Source of the DNA: Datisca glomerata
Taxonomy: Eukaryota > Streptophyta > Magnoliopsida > Cucurbitales > Datiscaceae
NCBI GenBank assembly: GCA_003255025.1
Contig: QANY01011423.1
Coordinates: forward strand, 1,070,470 to 1,134,469
DNA: 64,000 bases
Reading direction: 5' to 3'
Shown: positions 23,871 to 36,091 of the stretch, in pieces
Numbering within the stretch: the first letter of the stretch is position 1
Layout: every line of letters starts with the position of its first letter
The notes under the pieces: model-generated
Seen by the model: the letters and a program-made list of their open reading frames with translations, nothing else
The model's database searches: none
What the model was told of the DNA's origin: nothing
Program-made: the position numbers and the translations under genes

Positions 23871-23880
23871 ACTATATATA
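23871..23880 (-). promoter_or_regulatory. TATA box of the WRKY gene
   Basis: The minus strand reads TATATATAGT about 105 bp upstream of the start codon at 23770, a normal plant distance. Transcription would start near 23840, leaving a leader of about 70 nt. Confidence 0.65.
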
Positions 23881-25184
23881 TTCCTAGAGAGAGAAAATGA
23901 AAAAGTTATGTTTAGGTTTGAATTGAAATGTATGTTTTGCTACTATCATTGATTATAAAGATGTTTGACAAAAACACCTTCCAAAAGTGCCTTCCTACAT
24001 GGAAACATTTTAAGTCGATGCCCTATAAAAAGACTACTTAATTTAAGAATATTCGATCTGTTATAAGTTGTATTCATCATTATCAATTTTATCAGTTATC
24101 TAGCATAACTTTATTTACTAATAATGTAGTGATTTAATTCGTACATCTTACTCAACAATATCGTATTTTTCAGATCTAGTATGCCATGTTAGTTGTGATT
24201 GAGCCTAACTTATATGATTTTTTTAGTATTTTCATTAGTGTATAGATTTCAAATTATCACCCTTTACTTGTACACATAATAGGGAATGGAGGATAGGATA
24301 ATAAAACCATTGATTGACTGCTATATGATAACTTTTGATTAACTTTCTATATTTCAAGTCGTACTAACGACTCTATTAGTAAAATAAATAAATTAATGTA
24401 TATGGAGCTAACAAATTCTTTAATTTACTTCAAATAAACTATAAGTTTATATTTCTTTTTGCTATGGGAAAGGAGATTTATTTTTCTTTTCTTTTTAACC
24501 TTTGAACGACCCCACAAACTAGGTCAAATGCACGTGCCTTTTAGTCTTGGTAAATAGGTAAAAATTAACACATCCACAAACAACAAACTACATAATAGCT
24601 CAATAAATAATTAAGAGCATGTTTACTAAATTTTTAGATTAAGAATTTAGATTGAAGATCTGGATTAATGATTTAGATTCAAAATTTAGATTTAAGATTT
24701 GTAATAATGTGTTTACTGTAAATTTAAAATAATTTAGATTAAATGATTTGGATTATGTTAGATTAGATAAGTTTACTATAACACCCTTCAATTAATAAAT
24801 TATTGGATTGATCGACGATTTTAAAATGATATTTTTGACTTTGTATATTAAATCTAATAAATATTTAAATTTAAATTTGTAATCTCATTTTTTAGTAAGA
24901 TTAAAAATATACAAAAACTTAGATTTTAAATTGAATAATGTGATGTCTGACATAAATTTTGAAATATGTTCCTAGTAAACATTGGATTCAAGTTACAAAT
25001 ATAAATCTGTTAGATTTGTATTGCCATAAAAAAATTTCATTTTTTTATTGTTTAATGTTTAAATTCTAACCCACATACTAACGATGTACGTATTTATAAT
25101 TAGACTTAAGTTTCGAACATAGATACGATGAATATAGAAGCAGTATTGAATGTATAAATGGGAGAAATAAAGAAAGAATGTGAT
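23881..25184. other. AT-rich upstream region of the WRKY gene with a MITE-like segment
   Basis: No gene is seen. A segment at 24619-24982 has inverted ends ATGTTTACTA and TAGTAAACAT and an interior of repeated ATTTAGATT phrases, which suits a small non-autonomous DNA transposon. The remainder is plain AT-rich DNA. Confidence 0.45.
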
Positions 25185-25500
25185 CAGCACGCGCCATGAA
25201 GAAAGTGAGCAAAGACTACGTAGTCAAAGCAACTATTGCCACCTGTAAATAGTCAGTTAGCTGGGACCACCTAAAAGGAGTGGGGTAGTTTAGGTGGGAC
25301 CCAATGAAAAGAGTGGGGGCTGATGAGTCGATGGTCAATAATTCAAACTTTCCTATAGAATTGGCTTTTTTTGGGTGAGTAATTGGCGTAATTGTACACG
25401 TGGCACAGTGGCCACCGGCTTTTGACTGTCGCCGTACCCACCAGCCCAACGCTGCGGCGATGCGGCCTTTACACAACCCATTGCTGACGCTGAGACTACG
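25185..25500. promoter_or_regulatory. GC-rich motif-dense block, candidate cis-regulatory module
   Basis: This 0.3-kb block stands out from its AT-rich surroundings. It holds an ABRE/G-box ACACGTGGC (25396-25404) and three W-box cores (25222-25227 and 25333-25338 as GTCAA on plus, and TTGACT at 25422-25427). It also has a TCP-like GTGGGACC (25294-25301) and an inverted repeat CCACCTAAA / TTTAGGTGG (25267-25275, 25289-25297). It lies 1.4 to 1.7 kb upstream of the WRKY start. A minus-strand frame at 25476-25216 is open but has no family features. Function is inferred from motifs only. Confidence 0.45.
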
Positions 25501-28500
25501 TCAGATATACTCTTATTTATTTAGTATATCTGAAAGCTGAGTTTTTAACCCAAATCAAATGCTTCAATAATTTAAAACATTCCATCAATGATGCGGTTAC
25601 TTGTATTTAGAATTAGATAAAATTTGAATCGTTTTCTCTAAGATTCAGATGAAGAATGGAATGATCGGAAATTGAAATCTCAAGTCAAATTAATATATTA
25701 TTAACAGTTAAGAATCAGAATCAGGAATCAAATTATATGGAATAAGAATGATTGTTTGTGTTTACTAAATCAATGAATCCAAATAAAATGTATGATATTA
25801 CTAAAATATCCTCCAAGAAAAATAAATAGAAGATGTAAGGGTTTATTAGATAAATATTTTGAGTACATAATAGACTTTTCACAATTTATTATAAATGAAT
25901 CAGAAATATGAAATTCATCTCCACATTTTTATTAGAAATCATATTACATGCAGTCAAAGTGATCCATTCCAAGCAAAACCGTAGGACTCACTTAGAATTA
26001 GATTTCAAAGTTATAGTAAACGACAATAAAGACGATTTAGAATTGGATTCCACAGAATCTGGTTCCACATGAATTAAATAAATGCGCTATAGGTCTCAAG
26101 TTTTCAAATCGTTCATGTTTTGATAGTCTAGACGATTTTATTTAACATTCAAGTGTCTTCGGTTGCATCATTAACAATATAAAATATCAAACAATAATTT
26201 TGATATAAAATATCAAATTTGCTTAAAAATACTAAATCCGAAATTGTAGTAAACATGGCGGAGCAGAAATGTTTTGGTAAAAAATTAACAGTTCTTGAAG
26301 GAAGGGTTGCTATGAACATCATGAGAAATAAAATAAGTGCAACAAGTTTGAGCAGTCCACCAACAAGTAGGAGTCACCAAATTAGGGCTCCTAAACACAA
26401 GCAAGTTGCTACTCTCACGTTAAATGTTGGTGACAGTAAAGTCTATATGAGAGGTAAAATTTAAATATTTATCTCAAACAGGACGCCAACCACAAGAATT
26501 TTATAAGAACGGAAACGTAGAATAACCATCAAACAAGCATAATCACTGTACAACCACAAGTAGAAGATCTTGGAAACAAAACATGTGCTAAGGGGAATAA
26601 ACAAAACAATCTTTAACAAAAATCTCTAGAAGATCTAAAAATGCCTCCACAACATCAAGGTTAGGAGTGCTAAATTTTGTTTTGTGTGCGTTAACCTTAA
26701 TCTAGCCCGACAGGATTAGATGGACGTTAAATAACTTCCTAAATAAGAGGGATCCATGAAGATTGACCTGCAACATGAAGTCGTTGAGGATTCATAAGCT
26801 CATATGAATTATGCATCGTCATGTCCTGATGGAAAGTGAATATGCCTAACAAGTAGAACGCCAACCTCAACAAAAACCGTATGTCTGCTCTCACATATTA
26901 TTTAATTATTGAAAAACAACGCTATCCTGAATACTATAAAAATAAAATCACGCAAAGAGTTTTTAATTGCATGCGAAAGAGATTAACACACTTAGTTTTT
27001 TCCTTTTTCGTCGAGAAGGGAATTCAAACTCAATATCAGAAAACAGTTAGTGTACTAATGTTCAAGAAGTATTTTACGATAAATTTAAACTGATTTAAAA
27101 GTATTATTTAAATTCAGTTAAAATAAAAATTCAAGTTTGATAAATTTGTTTCAGGGTTTTTTTTATAGGAATCCCCTTCTATGGCCTAAATGATCAACCC
27201 TTGTTGTTGAAACTTATTTATAGGTATCGGTCATTTGTCCCACTAGTTATATGACATCTATCTACCTTCTTAAAGTGTTAGTTGTTAAGCAACAAAACCT
27301 TCCAATTTTTTTTTTCTGTTTTTGCCTTTTTTTTTATTTTGAATTCAAAACCTTCAAAATTCTGTCAAGAAAACAACATTCTTTATTTGAATTTTTTTAG
27401 AAAAAGCTAAGAAGTCATTGTAAGCATGAAATGACAGTCACCAAATTTCAATTTAATAAGAAACCTCTGAAATGTACACATGGCATACGATCGACTTCCA
27501 CTTTACATTGTTTAGTCAAATTTTAAAAATTAAACTAAAATTGAAAGAAATTTAATTTCATTAGTTGATGTTTGACTATTTTTTCAGTTTCATTAATTTT
27601 CTTCTCTTTTAGATTTCAAGAATCCTTTATAATAAATTCAAAATGTACGTTATAAAATCTAAGAAGAATGTAGAGCTATATCAAGTAATAGAAATAAGAG
27701 AAAAAAAGAGATGGATGATGCTAAATTACGACTACTAATACGTCATTTATACATTGCTTTTGAATAACTTATTTATAAAAAAAACATGGAAAATTTCAAG
27801 ATTAAGACTGCAAATCTAGGATTTTATTAGTTAATATTTTATTGGATAATCTCATAGATTGTTTCATGTATATATCTTTAGTATAAAATATAAATGTAGT
27901 TAATGGAGAGAAACATTTTCAGACATAAATTATTCTCAGTATTAAATGAAATCCATTAATTATCCTTCATAAATTTTAAAATCTCATATTAATAATGTTA
28001 AAATTAAATGATGAATGAAACTTTTAAATTTTTAGAACATTATCTAAACTACTTTTATCAAATTCTAAATTATCCCATACATATCTAATAATTATATATT
28101 TTTAATTTATTTATGTCTCTCCTTGAATAATTATTCAATAATACTTTGTATAATTTTTCAATTACGTTTTACATCATTATTTATTAGCGTGTATTCAACT
28201 TTTTTCTAATATAATCAATTACATAACTTAAATTTATTAATATAAGATACTTTAAATTGTATAAAATGAAAACATGACGCGACGGAAAAAATTAATCAAA
28301 CATAGTTTTATTAGAGTTTTTTTTTGTCAAAAGTAATTTTATTAGTTAAAATATATCACTGACAATGCTAGAATTTGAGGCAGCTATATAAATTGAATTT
28401 TGTGTCTGAAAATATATTTTCTGGCTCTAAATTTGTGTAACCTCTATTAAAATTTTTATGAACTCTACAAAAAAACGTGTTGCTTTATCACATCACTTAT

Positions 28501-28693
28501 GTAATATCTAATTATTGAATTATATTTTAAGAAATTATTTAATTGAATTTTTATCGTTTACATTATTACGTGCAATGCATGTTTTAGGAACTAGTAGATA
28601 AAAAATAGTCATGAATCTTCTTCTTTGTTTGACAAGGATAAAATTCTAAATTTTTCAAGCAATACACCTCCGACTCAAAAAGAGACAAAATAA
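25501..28693. other. AT-rich intergenic DNA, no gene recognised
   Basis: A possible MITE-like segment lies at 25760-26021 (ends GTTTACTA / TAGTAAAC). The open frames at 26219-26464 (81 codons) and 26881-27093 (70 codons) have no recognisable domain, no clear promoter and base use like the surroundings. I do not call them genes. Confidence 0.5.
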
Positions 28694-28705
28694 GAAGGAA
28701 AATTT
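28694..28705. repeat. LINE target site duplication, left copy
   Basis: GAAGGAAAATTT stands directly left of the LINE poly-A (T-run on plus) and recurs exactly at 33755-33766. Confidence 0.85.
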
Positions 28706-28989
28706 TCTTTTTTTGATTAAAGGTAAATATTATTAAACTAAAAAAATTACATAAACTCAAGGCATACCCTAAGAAAACACAAAGGCACCAAAAGAAGAAC
28801 AATACACCTAAAGGCCCTAGGCAAATAAACTAAGTGTAGAGAAGGTAGAAGAGTACAAATTCCAGTTTCATAAATCCTAGGATGTTCATCAATCCTATAG
28901 ACTTATATAATAAATCAAAGGTTCTCTCTAATCATTCTAGATATCTTCTTAATAATGAAAAGAGACTCAACAATCTTTCCTAGGAACAC

Positions 28990-29622
28990 CCTCATATTCC
29001 TCTCTACCCAAATCCAGTAAATGAACATAGTAAAGGTCTGCTTAACAATCTAAGAACTCAGATTCTTCCCTAAAGATGAAGTGGGATCCAGGATTGATGC
29101 ATACAAAACAACTCACTTTTAGCAAAAGGAATCCAATTTTGCTCTAGTAATGGACATGAGCAGAAAAGGTGTTCCACTGTCTCTAATGCTTGTGAGCAGA
29201 ATACACATGCTTTATCAGAAACAAATACTTTGCCAATCTATCTTTAGTGGTAAGTTTGTCATGATATGCTAGCCAGGAAATGAATGAGCATTTAGGGATA
29301 TAACCCTTAAACCATACTAGCTTGGTCCACTCCAGAGCTTGTTTAGGTTGAACAAATAGCATTATAGGTACTCTTAACTGAAAACTCACCTCTATAATCT
29401 GGATGCCAACACTAATAATCATACTGAATTCTAGCAGGAGTTGGAAGATCAAGGTGAATTCCTCAAAGATGCAAGTTATTTCTCAGACTAAAACGAGGCC
29501 ATCTCGACCTGCCATAAGTTTACAATTCCATTCCTCCTACATCTCCAGTGGTAGTGAAAAGAGGGCAGGGATGAACATTGGTTAAAGATTCCTGTCAAAA
29601 CCTTCATAATCAAAACAAACAA
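28990..29622 (-). pseudogene. LINE RT end and zinc-binding domain
   Basis: From 29622 the minus strand gives LFVLIMKVLTGIFNQ and FHYHWRCRRNGI, the continuation of RT. The zf-RVT domain follows: WTKLVWFKGYIPKCSFISWL and LTTKDRLAKYL (29360-29220), then ETVEHLFCSCPLLEQNW (about 29180-29130). The segment where the RT catalytic box should lie is shortened. It is decayed by stops. Confidence 0.85.
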
Positions 29623-29999
29623 CACTACATGAAAAATCACTTTTAGCGATCAAACTTTTAGCCACGAAATTAATTTCATGACTAAAAGCCTCCTTTAGTG
29701 ACCAAAATTTTTGTTAGTCGTAAAAGACCCAGATATTCTACCCGGAAAAAAGAAGAGAGGGCGCGCAAAATTTTCTTAGGCTTTTGCCAACAAAAATTCA
29801 AATTTCATCGGTAAAAGTCATAATTTTTGTGACAAAATTATATGTTTGTCGTTAAAAATGTGACTTTTCACGACCATATTATATGTAGACTGGCAAAAGT
29901 AGGACTTTTACCGACCAACTACTGTTTTCGTCGCAATAGATGAAAACCTAAAACTACGTCGGTTAATCAAAATAATAAAAGCCTCTCACTTCCCTCAAA

Positions 30000-30165
30000 T
30001 CTCCTCATTGCGTGCAGAACCGATTCCCCCTGCCCACACCCGCGATCGAACTAAGCCTCCTTTCTCTTCTTCTCTGTCACCGATTGTCCCTGATTTTTGT
30101 CTCCAAGCCTCCTTTCTCATCTTCTCCGTCTCTGGTCGCCAAGGTTTAGGTAAGCAAACATCTTC
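30000..30165 (+). other. Leader-like exon of the CACTA element
   Basis: A GC- and CT-rich stretch with the phrase AAGCCTCCTTTCTC repeated ends at GGTTTAG/GTAAGCAAAC, a plausible donor site (about 30150). It resembles the 5' untranslated exon of plant CACTA genes. 30170-31100 is AT-rich intron-like DNA without coding sense. Confidence 0.4.
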
Positions 30166-31107
30166 CTTCTTCTTCCTTTTCACAGTTTCTTTCTGCCGAT
30201 TAAAAAATCTAGGATTTTGCTCTTTCAGCGATTTTTGAGAAATGCATTCTCGTGGTTTGAATTTTTGAAGATATTTTGTTCTTAAAGTGCTAAATCTGCA
30301 GGTATGTATACCAATTTCATGTCTTTCTTTCTTAAAGTGCTTAATGGATTGATAAACAATTTTGCTAAAATGATTTTTTTTTTCTTAAAGGGTTTCATTT
30401 CCTTCAGGTTTTCTAAGCAATTGTTGTTGTAATGACTGCAAAATAAAATTCTTCTAGTTTAAAGTCATATTACAACTCACACTTACGACTTCTATGGCCC
30501 TTCTCAAGTTCCTAACCAATCAACTGAAGTAAACTACTCCAAAATTAGCAAAGTGATGATTCATTACATAGAAGTAAATGTAAATATATACAAACTAATG
30601 AAAAATATGATGCAAAATTAAGCTTTTGAGTCACCAACGAACATGGAACAACATTAAGAAGTGGATAAAGAAATAAGACATATCGACTTTTTAGGGAATA
30701 AATCTTACGTGATATAGTGTTGGTGGTCAAACCAATTACCTATTTTTTCTTTATCGGTGAGTTGGATTATGAGTTCTTCGAATGCCCATTCAACATATAT
30801 TGCCAAAACTGCAGTTGGATATTAAAGAAATTGATTTGGATTCTCTATTAAATTCTCAATTTATCCAAAATTAGAAGATGAAATATGTCTTTGTCTGTCG
30901 GAAACAATGGACCATTCCCCTTGTAATGTGAAAACTCTATCCTCGGATAACATGTATATATAAAGATATAAAGGAGTTATTATAGGTGGATACTAACATC
31001 AGACCAATTTTAATTAGATAAAATTACGTGTCAATCATTTATGTATTCAGTAACTTTTAATTAATAAATTATTTTGGCAAAGGCACGTGATAAATCTCTG
31101 GTCAAAT

Positions 31108-31329
31108 AATTTTTTTTAGTTTTATTCTGATGACGATTCAGATGAGTCAGAAACAATGCAATTTTGCAGGCATGGCATGGAACCTTTTGAAATAGATGCA
31201 AATGTTATTGGAGTAGGAGATAGTAATATTGAAGATACTGATTTTATTGATGATGATGCCAATAAAAATGACACTTTGGTTAATTCTAATGACAATTCAG
31301 AGTTACCAAGTGATGATGATATATATTGA
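31108..31329 (+). pseudogene. Acidic C-terminal exon of a CACTA protein
   Basis: An open stretch reads SDDDSDESETMQF, then EPFEIDANVIGVGDSNIED and a run of D/N/E residues ending in a stop at 31327-31329. Such acidic tails occur at the end of plant CACTA transposases. The catalytic part upstream is missing. Confidence 0.5.
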
Positions 31330-31832
31330 ATTTTAAAGTAACGGTGAGTCTGTTAGTGTAAAATATTCGTTCATATCTTTTTACATTTACTTTAATTTAT
31401 TTTGTAAGCAATAACATGTTTAGGATCTTCTTTCATGCCACTTATCTTTATGCAGGGTAAAATCTCCCGGAAGAAATACTCATCTTCCAAATCTAGATCC
31501 TGCTGTAGGATCTTCTACTTATGATCATGGTTCTCAAACATGTATATACTATTTGCAATAGTTCTTATTATAATGGGGCTATAGGATCTTATTCTTTATT
31601 TTATTGTAGGGGCTTCATCTTCTTCTGGGAATGCGAGAAAGTTTCGCGAGCCAGTGATACTATGATCAATTGGTTAATAAAAGATTGTTGCGGGTCTATT
31701 TTACTTTTGAATCGACCAGTGATGCTATGATCAATTAGATCAAACTCGAAGCAGTGAAGACATACAAGGGATACAAGTACGATTGCATAGACATTATAAA
31801 AAAAATTAATCATGTTATCACTTTGTGTGTGA

Positions 31833-31857
31833 GGGGGGGTGGGGGTGGGATGGGGGG
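31833..31857 (+). other. G-quadruplex-type G-run
   Basis: Runs of 7, 5, 3 and 6 guanines are separated by one or two bases, a textbook intramolecular G4 pattern. It lies in the noncoding interior of the CACTA element, just 5' of its duplicated segment. Confidence 0.6.
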
Positions 31858-32119
31858 ATATCACTTTTTATCAAATTTTGTTAGATGATTGTTCAATACT
31901 TTTTGATTGATGCTCATTGTCTAAAATATTTTTTGAATAGTTTCTGATTGATCCTCATTGTCTAATAATATTGTTAATTTTAATGTGTGTGTGTTCGGGG
32001 GGGTTTATCATTTTGTAACTGAGCGTGCTAGATGATTTTTGAATACATTCTGATTGATGTTCATTGTCTAAAGATAATATGTAGATTTATCTTGAATTTG
32101 ACTAATTATGATGTTACAG

Positions 32120-32359
32120 GAACATATGTGTGCCACACCTCGCACCAAAGAAGAGTTAGTTGAAGAAGTCATCGGGTGAAATAAAGGTCTTGGATATGGA
32201 GCCCCACCCACATCTTCTAATAAAAAGAGTCAATATAATGAAAATATAGAATTAAAGAAAATAATGAAGTCGGTGGAGGACAAATTACAAAGCGTACTCA
32301 CTTGGGCTCGTCAAAACAGTTTTCCACCTCCTGACGATGACTCAACAGCAGAAGCGTGA
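32120..32359 (+). pseudogene. CACTA accessory protein exon, copy A
   Basis: After an acceptor ACAG the frame gives CATPRTKEELVEEVIG, a stop, then NKGLGYGAPPTSS, LKKIMKSVEDKLQSVLTWAR and PPPDDDSTAEA with TGA at 32357-32359. A glycine-rich GLGYG stretch followed by a helix is typical of the end of plant Ptta/En/Spm (Transposase_24) proteins. Confidence 0.6.
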
Positions 32360-32727
32360 GGTTCATAATATTTGTTAAACTTTTTAGTTGTAACAATCAA
32401 GCTTTAAATACCCTCCTTATGATTTATCTATTTTGGATACATTTGTGAACCACATTTTGCAGTGAATTATGTTTCAAAATTTTTGTAATGAACTACTACT
32501 ACTTTGTTACATTACATGTATTAATGATTAATATATGTATTTCTTAAAAAAGTATTGGGGGNTCATCATTGTCTAATAATATTATTAATTTTAATGTGTG
32601 TGTTGGGGGGTTTATCACTTTGTAAGTGAGCGTGCTAGATTATTTTTTAATACATTCTGATTGATGTTCCTTGTCTAAAGGTAATAATGTAGATTTATCT
32701 TGAATTTGACTAATTATGATGTTATAG

Positions 32728-32965
32728 GAACACATGTGTGCCATACCTCACACCAAAGAAGAGATAGTTGAAGAAGTTCTCGAGTGAAATAAAAGTTTTG
32801 GACATGGAGCCCCACCCACATCTTCTAATAAAAGAGTCTATATAATGAAAATATAGAATTAAAGAAAATAATGAAGTCGATGGAGGACAAATTACAAAGC
32901 GTACTAACTTGGGCTCATCAAAACAATTTTTCACCTCCTAACGATGACTCAACAGCAGAAGCGTG
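32728..32965 (+). pseudogene. CACTA accessory protein exon, copy B
   Basis: The second copy of the exon in the tandem duplication. It carries an ATAG acceptor, several G-to-A and C-to-T changes relative to copy A, a one-base loss in the AATAAAAGAG run that shifts the frame, and a TGA at 32963-32965. Confidence 0.6.
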
Positions 32966-33357
32966 AGGTTCATAATATTTGTTAAACTTTTTAGTTGTAA
33001 CAATCAAGTTTTAAATACCCTCTTTATGATTTATCTATTTTGGATACATTTGTGAACCACATTTTGTAGTGAATTATGTTTCAAAAATTTTGTAATGAAC
33101 TATTACTACTGTGTTACATTACATATATTAATGATTAATATATGTATTTCTTAAAAAAATATCGAGTTTGATAAATTTTCTAATGATTATTACTATCACA
33201 GGTGTATATGGAAATTAAAAATTCAATATTTTTTATTTACATTCTAGAAAAATAAAATTTGATCGCCAAAAATATTTCGTGACCAAATAAAATTGGTCGC
33301 AAAAATATTTCGATACCAAAAGTTTGGTTGCTAAAACTCATGTTTCTTGTAGTACAA

Positions 33358-33745
33358 GTAGGGAAGATGGGGTCTCCTTGTCTAAGACCCGTCCCCTAAT
33401 GGAAGAAACCTTGCAAACCATCATTTATATTGAGAGAACAGGTAGGAGTGGTAACACACTACGTAATCCAGTCTATAAATCTTTTAGACATACCAACCCC
33501 TTGAAGAACCTTCTCCAAGAAGAAATAACTCGCACTATTATAGGCTTTAAGAAGATCCACTTTGAGAGCACATATAGGATATTGTGAGTCCTTATGATAT
33601 CCTCTCATAAGTTCTTGTGTCAATAGAATATTGTCAGCTATAGACATGTCTAGTACAAAAGCTGTTTGATTGGTGCTAATCAGACTAGGCAACATAGGTT
33701 TAAGTCTATTAGTTATCATTTTTGTGATACACTTTTAGGCCAAGA
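33358..33745 (-). pseudogene. LINE reverse transcriptase, N-terminal part
   Basis: The minus strand reads KMITNRLKPMLPSLIS and NQTAFVLDMSIADNILLTQE, then LKVDLLKAYNS where the family has KVDLxKAYDS, and finally RQGDPIFP near the CACTA border. RT copies the LINE RNA at a nicked target. Across the CACTA site the protein continues with LFVLIMKVLTG, one base out of frame. Confidence 0.9.
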
Positions 33746-33754
33746 TTGCAGCGT

Positions 33755-33766
33755 GAAGGAAAATTT
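33755..33766. repeat. LINE target site duplication, right copy
   Basis: An exact match to 28694-28705. Confidence 0.85.
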
Positions 33767-36091
33767 CCTTAGCACCCTTAAATTTTGAATATTCTAGTCA
33801 CAATTATATTCTCTCATTTCTTATCTTTCAGAATAACTTGGATTCTTATTTTGATCATTTGTAACTTTAAATTTCTAATCTATAATAAGCTCTCAAATAA
33901 TTTAAAATGTCATGATAACCTCTTTCGGTAAATTTCAGTCTTAACCTAGATAATCTAGACGTTTATAATTATTATCTAGAAATGTTTCATATCCATATCA
34001 TCACTATCATAAGAAATATCAAAATGTGAAGTAATAAATCGATAAGCATAATTGCTACAGGCTAAATTAGTTTAAATTATTTGAGAATTTGAGTAAAAAA
34101 TTAGACTTAGGATTACTAAATTACATGAATCAGAAATTTGAAGAAATAAAAATGTATTTTACCCTTTTATAGATGAATGATCTAAAATCATACAATATCG
34201 ATACAATTCCCCACCATGACTCGGTAATAAGGTATTGAGTTGGATATGAAACCAATGAAAGGATGGCTGTTTAAAGAGGACTTTTAATTGGAAAAAAATA
34301 AATTAAAATTAGGAAAAGAGCATGAGATTGTTGACCTTGATTTGATGCATCCATTATATGTGACATTACATAAAGTTGAACTTTTTTTAACTTTTATTTT
34401 GGCCATTGATAATGGAAGTCCTTGTCAATATAGAAGAGGCAGGTTTTTTGTTAGGTGTGTACACCGAAAAAAAGAATCTCTCTGATTTTGACTTTTTTTT
34501 TGGTTCAAAGCAAAAGAAACCTTCTAAAAGAAGCTAAAAAACATTAAGTTTATTTACCATTATAATCTATTGGTTTTTGTTTTATTTTTAAAAGTACTAC
34601 TTAAAATGTACATATGAAATATTTCTTGGTAGAATGCATTTTTAGTCCTTAAAGTTTATTAAGATTCCTAATTTTGTCACTTTTATCTAATTTTATCAAT
34701 CAAATTCTTAAATGAATTAAAACGTTACAGTGTCAAATCAATTCATCAAGTGTGAGATTTTGAAACTACATGTATTATTGATAACATAGACGTTTATGAT
34801 TAATCTTAAGACTTAAGCTGTTTAGGCATCAACACCGCAAAAATACCAAAGTTGGATTCCGGAAATATGCTTTAATTGTATGGGTGGCTATGAAAACATT
34901 AATTCATTGGTACATCACTCTATCATCTTATGATTTAAAATTTGATTTCATGTACACAAATAATTATATGTTTTACATAATGTCTGAGTTTTAGTTTGAA
35001 GATTGATTGAATATATTATATTTATAGTGTTGATAAATATTTACTTTCGAGAAAGAAAATAATTGTTGTTAGACTAATATGTTTAGAGCAATCAAAATTG
35101 CCAAGTAATTTTACGCAAGGCAATTGCGTTCCATTGTTTGTCAAAAAACCCTACAAATTTGAACTATTAAATTTGAACTACTAACTAAAAAAGCATATAC
35201 AGAGTGAAGTTTGACAATTTTTGTCTCAAGCTTCAATAGGTCATAATCTCAATTCAATATACTTCATGTATATGGCCCAAAACAATTATAATATTAACAA
35301 AATAAGCACTTTATATAATAGTTATTGAATATTTATATCACAGACTAAATTATGAGCAGTTGGTTTTAGGGAATATTAAAAGATTACATGAACACCTTAC
35401 AATAATCTAAAAAATTAATAATATGATTGTGTTCGTTTTTTTTAGAAACTTAAATTTAAGTATTTCTAGAGAAATTTTGAAAATGATCCTATTGTCACTT
35501 TTGACCTTCGTAGATTGATCATGAATTACCTAAGTATTTTTGAAACATTAAATACAAGAGATTCTTAACACCTTTTGGGAATGTGTATAATGATAAAATA
35601 TTATAATTTCTTCATAATAATTTGTCAATAATCATGTTACGATTTTCAGGAATATCATTACAGTAATATAATTACACATTGCTTTATTCTTATGAGTAAT
35701 ATTTTTCATTCTCTAAAAATAATTTCATTAATATAAAGTTAATTAACCATAGCTTAACTTTTTTTTTTTCCACTCACATTATTATCCAAACTGCATTAAC
35801 TAATGTTCACCATCAACTCCACTTGTAATGTTTCAATGGGTCATTGTTTTCTATTATTTTAAAAAAATCCCATTGGTGACATATAAAGAATTATAGTTGC
35901 AAGATTCATAAGCAAGCATGAATTTCTTTAATCATAGTTAATAAAACTTTAGTTATGTTTAGATGTTAGAGATTTTAATTTTAAGAATGAAAGAAAAAGA
36001 AAAAAAATAGAGGAAATGATAAAAAAGTTAAGGAAATAAATAATATTTCTCGGTTCATGTTTTTATTGAAATCAAATTATAAAATAAAAAT
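33767..36091. other. AT-rich intergenic DNA, no gene recognised
   Basis: No domain, exon series or RNA gene is seen. The frame at 34288-34485 (65 codons) has no recognisable features. A TTTTTAGTCCTTAAAGTTTA phrase near 34647 is of a type common in plant MULE-derived MITEs, but the ends could not be traced. Confidence 0.5.

Larger units (their letters stand above)
31952..33163 (+). repeat. About 600-bp tandem duplication within the CACTA element
   Basis: Copy A (31952-32553) and copy B (32563-33163) run in parallel from TCATTGTCTAATAATATT to ATATGTATTTCTTAAAAAA. They differ by scattered changes, many of them C-to-T or G-to-A. A single undetermined base (N at 32562) sits at the border between them. 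Confidence 0.85.
29623..33354 (+). mobile_element. CACTA (En/Spm) DNA transposon, non-autonomous
   Basis: It starts CACTACATGAAAAA and ends TTTCTTGTAGTA, where the usual last base G is A, and is flanked by the 3-bp duplication CAA (29620-29622, 33355-33357). Subterminal DNA on both sides is full of TTTTAGCGACCAAA-like short repeats in both orientations, the usual transposase binding region. The main catalytic transposase (TNP2-type) is absent. Only a leader-like region and remains of an accessory protein are visible, so it would depend on a helper. Confidence 0.9.
28706..33754 (-). mobile_element. 5'-truncated LINE (L1-type) split by a CACTA element
   Basis: On the minus strand the element enters in the RT domain near 33745, runs to 33358, is interrupted by the CACTA insertion, and resumes at 29622 down to a poly-A tail at 28717-28706. 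It is flanked by the 12-bp duplication GAAGGAAAATTT. Without the CACTA and one CAA it measures about 1.3 kb. The 3' end (ATTTACCTTTAATCAAAAAAA on minus) is typical of plant L1 tails. The 5' truncation fits incomplete target-primed reverse transcription. Confidence 0.9.

Noticed and set aside
25216..25476. 86-codon minus-strand frame in the GC-rich block
   Set aside because: Open mainly because GC-rich DNA has few stops. No domain and no splice or promoter context; better explained as regulatory DNA.
26219..26464. 81-codon frame with basic stretches
   Set aside because: No recognisable family, no upstream promoter signals and composition like the intergenic DNA.
31952..33163. Pure assembly artefact as explanation of the duplication
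   Set aside because: The copies differ by many point changes, which a simple double join of one sequence would not give, although the N leaves some doubt about the border.
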